This document shows positions 7,725 to 12,019 of a DNA stretch of 12,019 nt, piece by piece. A program made the position numbers and the translations under genes. The DNA lies in NCBI GenBank assembly GCA_030425715.1, contig JAUIAA010000032.1, forward strand, positions 1 through 12,019. Direction: 5' to 3'. Within the stretch, counting starts at the first letter, position 1, and each line of letters opens with the position of its first letter. This DNA is from Bacteroidia bacterium. Lineage in GTDB: Bacteria; Bacteroidota; Bacteroidia; Flavobacteriales; Flavobacteriaceae. A model generated the notes under the pieces. The model did no database searches. It had not been told where the DNA came from and saw only the letters and a list, made by a program, of their open reading frames with translations.

Positions 7725-7763
7725 CGTCACTGTGAGGAGTGAGGTACGAACGACGTGACAGTC
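7725..7763 (+). repeat. REP-like hairpin repeat, copy A (ACTGT/ACAGT stem)
   Basis: Starts CGTCACTGTGAGG and ends GTGACAGTC. The core arms ACTGT (7729-7733) and ACAGT (7758-7762) pair perfectly. It shares the 12 bp TACACGTCACTG with copy B, exactly 100 bp downstream. Confidence 0.8.
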
Positions 7764-7785
7764 TGTTGCTTTACTACTACTGCAT

Positions 7786-7814
7786 GAGATTGCTTCGTTT
7801 TACTCGCAATAACG
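7786..7814 (-). repeat. REP-like hairpin repeat, copy A' (inverted)
   Basis: Reads GAGATTGCTTCG...CTCGCAATAACG on the plus strand, the reverse complement of the family consensus. Arms are ATTGC (7789-7793) and GCAAT (7806-7810). It stands head-to-head with copy A. Confidence 0.8.
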
Positions 7815-7824
7815 TTTCCCTACA

Positions 7825-7863
7825 CGTCACTGCGAGGAGTGAGGAACAAACAACGTGGCAGTT
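7825..7863 (+). repeat. REP-like hairpin repeat, copy B (ACTGC/GCAGT stem)
   Basis: Starts CGTCACTGCGAGGAGTGAGG. Arms are ACTGC (7829-7833) and GCAGT (7858-7862). It is closely related to copy A but differs in the stem on both sides in a pairing-preserving way. Confidence 0.8.
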
Positions 7864-7866
7864 AAC

Positions 7867-7893
7867 CGTCACTGCGAGCACAGCGCGGCAGTC
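7867..7893 (+). repeat. REP-like hairpin repeat, copy C (short loop)
   Basis: CGTCACTGCGAGCACAGCG then CGGCAGTC. Arms are ACTGC (7871-7875) and GCAGT (7888-7892) with a 12-bp loop. It directly follows copy B. Confidence 0.8.
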
Positions 7894-7900
7894 CCACCAT

Positions 7901-7912
7901 CGTCACTGCAAG
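7901..7912 (+). repeat. REP-like repeat, half copy D
   Basis: CGTCACTGCAAG matches the left arm only. No right arm follows, so it cannot fold alone. Confidence 0.6.
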
Positions 7913-7999
7913 GCACTATACCATAATTAGTGCCCATTAAATTTTTTGATAGTATATAAATTTGGATTTTGCACATAAGTTCAATTCTAAAAAAAGCAA

Positions 8000-10843
8000 T
8001 CAGCTATTTACCCCATTAATAAACGTTTTTACAAAATCTTTTATTTTTTCTGTTATTCTATGGCTTATAGATTCACGTTGTAAAACACTAGGCTGTTTTT
8101 CTAATGCTTCAATCACCTCATCTTCAGTTGCCATTCTGCCTGTAAACAAATAATCATTTATGATGTCTTCTACTTTATTTTGTTTTAAGGATTCTGATTT
8201 GCTTAATTCTTTTAAAGCTTTTATAGTTTCCTCTTGCCAATAGCTTTTAAATTCATCCTCAATAGTTTCACTATCATTAATTTTTGGTAGATTATTTTGA
8301 ATGAACTTTTCTATTAAAACTCTTTTGCTTCTTAATTCAGATTCACCAGCAATTAAATCTATAATCTGTTTTTTCTGTTTTGCCTGGTCTTTTGGTTTCG
8401 CATCTTTTAATTTTGCTAATAACTTCATTATGTAGGCAACATTAATTTCATCACGATGGATTAACTCTAATTCAAAATCAATTTCATCTAAAATAGATAC
8501 TGATTCTTTTTGATTATTCGTTTTTATCTTGTCGTAAAGGTCTAAATATTTACTTGTGTAATCTGCAAACTCTTGGTCTTTCATATAGGTATCATCAAAT
8601 GTAAATTCGATAAATGATGATAATATATTTTTCAATTGCATGAGTTCTCTAAATGCTTTAGCAAATGCTAATTCATCTTCTTCAGTAACCAAATCATTTA
8701 CACTATCTACTGTTGGTGCAATACCCATTAACACCTTATAAGCTTCATTGAATTTCTTTACTTGTTCTTCATAAGGTGCTATTATTATAGTTTCTTGAGC
8801 ATTTTTATCTGAAAACAATGCAATAGCATCATCTGTATTTTGCTTTAGGTTACGGAATGCTAAAATGTTTCCTTGTGATTTCTTTTCGTTTAATATTCTA
8901 TTGGTACGTGAATAGGCTTGTATTAAACCGTGATAGTTTAAATTTTTATCCACATAAAGCGTATTTAAAGACTTACTATCAAAACCTGTAAGGAACATAT
9001 TAACCACTAATAAGATATCAATCTGTTTGTTCTTTACGCGTTTAGAAATATCCTTTTTATAGTTTAAAAATGTATTACCATCTTTTGCTGAATGTTTGGT
9101 TCCAAACTGGTTATTGTAATCGTTAATATATTCGTCTAATTTATCCTTATGTGGTATTATGCCATAAGCAGCATTGGGTTCTGCAGCCATAGGAAAGTCT
9201 TCTTCTTGTATTTCCCCATTAGCACCTGCATCTTCAGGATTGGGTGCATACGAAAAGATAGTAGCAATATTTAATAGATGTTCTCCAGCTTCCTTTTTAG
9301 CTTTTAATAAGTCATAATATTTAATTAGAATATCTACACTACTTACACAAAGCATTGCTGTAAATGTTCTATGATGTGTTTTTCGATTATGATTTGCTAT
9401 GATATAGTTGGTAATGGTATTTAGATAATCATTACTTTCATATACTTCTTGCTTATTTATATCTTCTACTTTAGTATCATCTACACCATCTTTAGATTTG
9501 AAAACATTGTAATACTCAATTGAGAATTTTAAAACATTTTCATCTCTAATAGCATCTGTAATTACGTATTGATGTAAACACTCGTGAAAAAGGTTTGCAG
9601 TTGTTTGTTTAATACTTTTTTTACTAATCGCATTTTTTACAAATATTGGTGTTCCTGTAAAACCAAATAATTGATGATTGGTAAAAAAGTTTACAATACG
9701 TTTGTGTGTTTCTCCAAATTGAGAACGATGACATTCATCGAATATAAAAACTACTTTTTCATCTTTTAAAGCTTCAATCTGTTTTCTGAACTTCGCTTTT
9801 GATATAGCACTATTTAGCTTTTGAATTGTTGTAACTAATAAAGGTCTATTATTATCTAAAAATTGACTGATAAGCATTTTGGTGTTCTCTGTACCATCAA
9901 TACTATCTTTATCGAATGCCCTAAACTCTCTTACTGTTTGGTCGTCTAAATCTTGTCTGTCTACAACAAATACTACTTTTTTAATTTTAGGATTGTGCGT
10001 TAATATTTGACTTGCTTTAAATGATGTTAGTGTTTTTCCAGAACCTGTAGTATGCCATATATACCCATTTTTATCTGAATTTTTTACTCTATCAATAATT
10101 GCTTCTACTGCAAAAAACTGATAAGGTCTTAATACCATAAGTGTTTTGTCGCTTTCGTGCAACACTATGTATTTGGTAATCATTTTAGCAATATGACAAG
10201 GCTCTAAAAAGATATTTGCAAAAGGCTCTAATTGTGTGATTTTTTTATTCTTTTCATCACTCCAGAACGACGTAAACTTAAAACTCTGTTTTTGGCTATT
10301 TGCATAATACTTGGTATCTATGCCATTACTAATTACGAATATTTGCACATAATTAAATAAGGCATTGTTAGATGCAAAAGACTCTTTTTGATAACGTTGT
10401 ATTTGATTAAAGGCTTCTTTCAATTCTATACCTCTACGTTTTAATTCTATTTGTACCAATGGTAAGCCATTAATCAAAATAGTAACATCGTAACGGTTTT
10501 CTCGTTTACCGTTAATGGTGATTTGATGGGTTACTTGGAATTGATTTTGACACCAGAAGTCTTGATTAATAAACTCGATATATGCTTTATCTCCATTGTC
10601 TTTTAACAATACATATTTATCTCGTAATGTTTTGGCTTTATCGAAAATGTTACCTTTAGATAAGTGGATAACTATTTTATCAAATTCTGAAGCTGTAAAG
10701 GTGGTTTTGTTATGTTTTTCTAATTGCGTTTTTAGGTTTTTTAATAAATCATCTTCTGTTTTGATAACAACCGATTTATGGCCTAAACTAATTAGTTGGC
10801 TTATTAAATTATTTTCTAATACTTGTTCTGGTTGTGTGGTCAT
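8000..10843 (-). CDS. hsdR: Type I restriction enzyme, R (motor/nuclease) subunit
   Basis: 947-residue restriction and DNA-translocation subunit. With HsdM and HsdS it cuts unmodified foreign DNA at a distance from the recognition site. The N-terminal nuclease domain has the PD-(D/E)xK residues D119, E133 and K135 in RYDVTILI...VQIELKRRG, plus the type I motif QxxxY at Q147-Y151. The SF2 helicase motor follows: Walker A TTGSGKT (265-271), DEAD-box variant DECH (369-372), motif III GFTGTP (394-399), a motif V region near LVVNMFLTGFDSKSLN (612-627) and motif VI LIQAYSRTNRI (640-650). The last 250 residues form the helical domain that binds the methylase. The N-terminus resembles EcoR124-type (IC) HsdR (impression only). 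No frameshift is seen, so the motor looks intact. It is last in the minus-strand locus, 53 bp after the GIY-YIG gene, and that gap is nearly all hairpin repeat. Confidence 0.95.
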   Translation of the reverse strand: MTTQPEQVLENNLISQLISLGHKSVVIKTEDDLLKNLKTQLEKHNKTTFTASEFDKIVIHLSKGNIFDKAKTLRDKYVLLKDNGDKAYIEFINQDFWCQNQFQVTHQITINGKRENRYDVTILINGLPLVQIELKRRGIELKEAFNQIQRYQKESFASNNALFNYVQIFVISNGIDTKYYANSQKQSFKFTSFWSDEKNKKITQLEPFANIFLEPCHIAKMITKYIVLHESDKTLMVLRPYQFFAVEAIIDRVKNSDKNGYIWHTTGSGKTLTSFKASQILTHNPKIKKVVFVVDRQDLDDQTVREFRAFDKDSIDGTENTKMLISQFLDNNRPLLVTTIQKLNSAISKAKFRKQIEALKDEKVVFIFDECHRSQFGETHKRIVNFFTNHQLFGFTGTPIFVKNAISKKSIKQTTANLFHECLHQYVITDAIRDENVLKFSIEYYNVFKSKDGVDDTKVEDINKQEVYESNDYLNTITNYIIANHNRKTHHRTFTAMLCVSSVDILIKYYDLLKAKKEAGEHLLNIATIFSYAPNPEDAGANGEIQEEDFPMAAEPNAAYGIIPHKDKLDEYINDYNNQFGTKHSAKDGNTFLNYKKDISKRVKNKQIDILLVVNMFLTGFDSKSLNTLYVDKNLNYHGLIQAYSRTNRILNEKKSQGNILAFRNLKQNTDDAIALFSDKNAQETIIIAPYEEQVKKFNEAYKVLMGIAPTVDSVNDLVTEEDELAFAKAFRELMQLKNILSSFIEFTFDDTYMKDQEFADYTSKYLDLYDKIKTNNQKESVSILDEIDFELELIHRDEINVAYIMKLLAKLKDAKPKDQAKQKKQIIDLIAGESELRSKRVLIEKFIQNNLPKINDSETIEDEFKSYWQEETIKALKELSKSESLKQNKVEDIINDYLFTGRMATEDEVIEALEKQPSVLQRESISHRITEKIKDFVKTFINGVNS

Positions 10844-10852
10844 AATTATTAT

Positions 10853-10892
10853 GTCATTGCGACCGCGAGGTACAAAGCGGGAAGCAATCTGT
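10853..10892 (+). repeat. REP-like hairpin repeat, copy E, between hsdR and the GIY-YIG gene
   Basis: GTCATTGCGACCGCGAGG...GAAGCAATCTGT. Arms are ATTGC (10856-10860) and GCAAT (10884-10888). It fills most of the 53-bp gap between the hsdR start and the GIY-YIG stop and could affect read-through into hsdR. Confidence 0.85.
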
Positions 10893-10896
10893 TTAT

Positions 10897-11208
10897 TTAA
10901 TAGGTTGTAAATTCTTTTTTTGCAATTTCAAGTAAATCCACCCAATTAGGGTTATTTGTTTCTATTAGTTTTATTTTTTTTGCTCTATTTCCTGCTTTTA
11001 ATTGTTTTTCTCTTGTTATAGCATCACCAATCATTTGAAAAGCCTCATAATACACTAACTTATTTAAATTATAACGCGCTGTAAACGATTTAGGGTTTAC
11101 CTTTTGCTGATGCTGCTGTACACGTTGTATTAAGTTAGCAGTAACACCAACGTAAAGCGTTGTATTGTTTTTATTGGTTAATATGTATACAAATCCTGGT
11201 TTCATCAT
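10897..11208 (-). CDS. Small GIY-YIG nuclease family protein (URI/YhbQ-like)
   Basis: 103-residue single-domain protein close to the usual size of stand-alone GIY-YIG domains. The family motif is seen as VYILTN (7-12) followed by LYVGVT (18-23), a variant of GIY...YIG. The catalytic arginine is R29 in LIQRVQQH and the metal-binding glutamate is E67 in AITREKQLKAG. It probably nicks or cleaves DNA in the cytoplasm, but the target is unknown. Such genes are common in Flavobacteriaceae and not a normal part of hsd operons. Here it lies between hsdS and hsdR in the same orientation, with hairpin repeats on both sides (10853-10892 and 11216-11347), which suggests a small inserted cassette. Two adjacent ATGs (11208 and 11205) could each be the start. 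I see no promoter of its own. Confidence 0.88.
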   Translation of the reverse strand: MMKPGFVYILTNKNNTTLYVGVTANLIQRVQQHQQKVNPKSFTARYNLNKLVYYEAFQMIGDAITREKQLKAGNRAKKIKLIETNNPNWVDLLEIAKKEFTTY

Positions 11209-11215
11209 TTATTAC

Positions 11216-11347
11216 CGTCATTGCGAGGCTTTACTACCGTCATTGCGAACGCAGTGAAGCAATCTGTTCATTGTTATTACTCCTTCCTTTCATAAGATTG
11301 CTTCGTCGTTCCTCCTCGCAATGACAAGTGTACCTCCTCGCAATGAC
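11216..11347. repeat. Nested palindromic cluster of REP-like repeats between hsdS and the GIY-YIG gene
   Basis: Four family members are arranged symmetrically. A forward half copy (11216-11228, CGTCATTGCGAGG) is followed by a forward full copy (11238-11267, arms ATTGC 11242-11246 and GCAAT 11259-11263). Then come an inverted full copy (11296-11325, arms ATTGC 11297-11301 and GCAAT 11318-11322) and an inverted half copy (11333-11347, ending CTCGCAATGAC). The cluster ends 1 bp before the hsdS stop codon and starts 7 bp upstream of the GIY-YIG start codon. Confidence 0.85.
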
Positions 11348-11348
11348 A

Positions 11349-11783
11349 TTACACAAACATTTGCTGCAACAAGCCTTTTTTAAAACTTTTACTATTTTCT
11401 ATTTTGGTATTTAGGGTTTCTATTTTTATATCTATATCTGATAAGAAATTGGCTATTTTGGTTTGCTCCTCTTCACAAGGATAACCAATTTTAATTTTAG
11501 AATATTCTGAAATCCAAAATCTTTTATGTTCATCGCCTTTAGGGTAGTTAATCATTTGAATAGCTTCATAAACATACTTAATATTAACCTCATCAGTATT
11601 AGGTTGTAATATTTTCATAGCCGAAGATTTAACTTTAAATTCAAAATCAACATATTTATTAGCCATTGTGAAATCATCAAATATTATTGTTGGTAATTTA
11701 TTGTAAACACCTTCAGTTTCGTTTGTATAACCTAGGAAATACTGCTTCTTTTGATAAGATTGCTTCGTCCGTTGTCCTCGCAA
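11349..11783 (-). pseudogene. hsdS: hsdS downstream fragment: partial second target-recognition domain plus C-terminal conserved helix
   Basis: C-terminal part of a type I restriction specificity subunit. From FLGYTNETEGVYNKLP through IIFDDFTMANKYVDF and KVKSSAMKIL to KRFWISEYSKIKI it reads as the second target-recognition domain. EEQTKIANFLSDIDIKIETL...KKGLLQQMFV is the family's C-terminal conserved helix. It is in a different frame from the upstream fragment (11713-12019). The open frame extends right to 11783 only through a TTG inside the hairpin repeat at 11758-11787, so real TRD sequence begins around 11745. Compared with what I know of the family, about 50 residues normally lie between ELRFK and this point, and they are absent. 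Without its own good start it is probably not made. A sequencing error could explain the frame change but not the missing residues. Confidence 0.8.
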
Positions 11784-12019
11784 TGACGTTTGGTTTAAAG
11801 CGTAGTTCTGGTACTTGCCCTGAGCCTGCCGAAGGGAAGATTTTTTGCATTATACCTTTTTTGTATTGCTCTAAAAGGTTTTTCTTTTTGGTTAGTTGGG
11901 TAATTTTAGCATCTACATCTGAAAGGAAAGATGCTATTTTTTGTTGTTCTTGAAGTGAAGGGATATTAATTTTTAAAGGTTCTAAATACCTAAAATAAAG
12001 GTTTGAAACACTACCCCCT
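11713..12019 (-). CDS. hsdS: hsdS upstream fragment: end of first TRD and central conserved region, 5' part off the right edge
   Basis: Minus-strand frame that is open from the window edge and ends in TGA at 11715-11713. The visible 101 residues begin GGSVSNLYFRYLEPLKINIP, the end of the first target-recognition domain. The central conserved coiled-coil region follows (SLQEQQKIASFLSDVDAKI, then LLEQYKKGIMQKIF). It continues PSAGSGQVPELRFK, where PSAGSG comes from an in-frame 19-bp dispersed repeat. The next residues NVIARTTDEAIL are the translated hairpin repeat, and the frame then stops after about 13 more residues. If made, the product would be one TRD plus one conserved helix, the architecture of half-size specificity subunits that can work as dimers in type IC systems (family knowledge). 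Whether it works here is inference. The N-terminus and hsdM lie outside the window. Confidence 0.85.
   Translation of the reverse strand, partial: GGSVSNLYFRYLEPLKINIPSLQEQQKIASFLSDVDAKITQLTKKKNLLEQYKKGIMQKIFPSAGSGQVPELRFKPNVIARTTDEAILSKEAVFPRLYKRN
11758..11787 (-). repeat. REP-like hairpin repeat, copy G, inside hsdS
   Basis: AGATTGCTTCG...CCTCGCAATGACG on the plus strand, with arms ATTGC (11759-11763) and GCAAT (11780-11784). It shares the 16 bp ATAAGATTGCTTCGTC with the inverted full copy at 11296-11325, in the same orientation. It lies exactly where the hsdS frame changes. Confidence 0.88.
11818..11836. repeat. Second dispersed-repeat family, CCCTGAGCCTGCCGAAGGG
   Basis: A 19-bp imperfect palindrome (CCCT...AGGG ends) of a type seen scattered in many bacterial genomes. 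Its GC content contrasts with the AT-rich hsdS around it. It sits right after the conserved QKIF of the central region and is translated in frame as PSAGSG. Confidence 0.7.

Larger units (their letters stand above)
7359..7999. other. 641-bp repeat-rich stretch without a convincing gene
   Basis: Between pcm and the end of hsdR. From left to right it holds a heptamer tandem repeat (7389-7423), about 120 bp in which I see nothing recognisable, a doubtful 52-codon ORF (7542-7700), and a cluster of five REP-like hairpin units (7725-7912). The last 87 bp before the hsdR stop are AT-rich with no clear Rho-independent terminator. It looks like a junction between chromosomal backbone and the restriction locus (inference). 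Confidence 0.7.

Noticed and set aside
7725..7912. CRISPR array, considered because similar units recur at short spacing.
   Set aside because: Units vary in sequence, length and orientation, spacers are not uniform, and no cas gene is present.
7739..7930. 63-codon plus-strand ORF across the repeat cluster after pcm.
   Set aside because: Its translation is simply the hairpin repeats read through (for example RSEEQTTWQL), with no independent protein signal.
7962..8153. 63-codon plus-strand ORF over the end of hsdR.
   Set aside because: Antisense to the well-supported HsdR C-terminus.
10596..10910. 104-codon plus-strand ORF over the start of hsdR and repeat copy E.
   Set aside because: Antisense to the HsdR N-terminus, and its end is translated repeat.
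11220..11280. Small minus-strand ORF starting at the ATG near 11269, after a GGAAGGAG-like sequence.
   Set aside because: It runs 17 codons through the repeat and stops; the Shine-Dalgarno match is probably chance in a group that rarely uses one.
11687..11953. 88-codon plus-strand ORF opposite hsdS.
   Set aside because: Antisense to conserved HsdS sequence, and part of it (CPEPAEG) is the translated 19-bp dispersed repeat.

Overview
The window looks like chromosome of a low-GC member of the Bacteroidota, most likely Flavobacteriaceae. The support is AT-rich DNA, family-typical protein sequences, little sign of Shine-Dalgarno sequences, and candidate promoters resembling the Bacteroidota -7 box TAnnTTTG. 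Naming a genus would be a guess.

Positions 1-7358 look like ordinary chromosomal housekeeping sequence. First comes a plus-strand export cassette: a 5'-truncated MacB/FtsX-type ABC permease (1-1076), a second full-length permease (1178-2419) and a membrane-fusion adaptor (2465-3574), closed by a strong terminator at 3596-3625. The partner ATPase is not visible and is presumably upstream. A single small coiled-coil-like protein of unknown function follows (3716-4096). Its terminator at 4095-4123 is symmetric and also serves the convergent operon. That minus-strand operon has three genes with 11-bp gaps: a Gfo/Idh/MocA oxidoreductase (6627-5668), a membrane fatty acid hydroxylase (5656-5021) and a 3-hydroxybutyryl-CoA dehydrogenase (5009-4122). 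The protein-repair methyltransferase gene pcm (6711-7358) is divergent from it across a short shared promoter region.

Positions 7359-12019 are accessory. A 641-bp stretch without a convincing gene holds a heptamer tandem repeat, a doubtful 52-codon ORF and a cluster of hairpin-forming repeats. Then, all on the minus strand and read right to left, comes part of a type I restriction-modification locus: hsdS (broken, running off the right edge), a small GIY-YIG nuclease gene, and a complete-looking hsdR. hsdM is not in the window and is probably further right.

The most interesting feature is one family of REP-like hairpin repeats, roughly GTCAyTGyGAG...GCArTC, found at every gene boundary of the restriction locus and once inside hsdS. 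I saw none in the left 7.3 kb. Two stem positions covary between copies (ATTGC/GCAAT, ACTGC/GCAGT, ACTGT/ACAGT), which suggests the folded form matters. The copy in hsdS sits where about 50 residues of the second target-recognition domain are missing and where the reading frame changes. The remaining frame would make a half-size specificity subunit. A second, unrelated 19-bp dispersed repeat lies in frame at the junction between the central conserved region and that domain. The GIY-YIG gene is bracketed on both sides by the hairpin repeats. No tRNA, rRNA, CRISPR array or intact transposase gene was seen.
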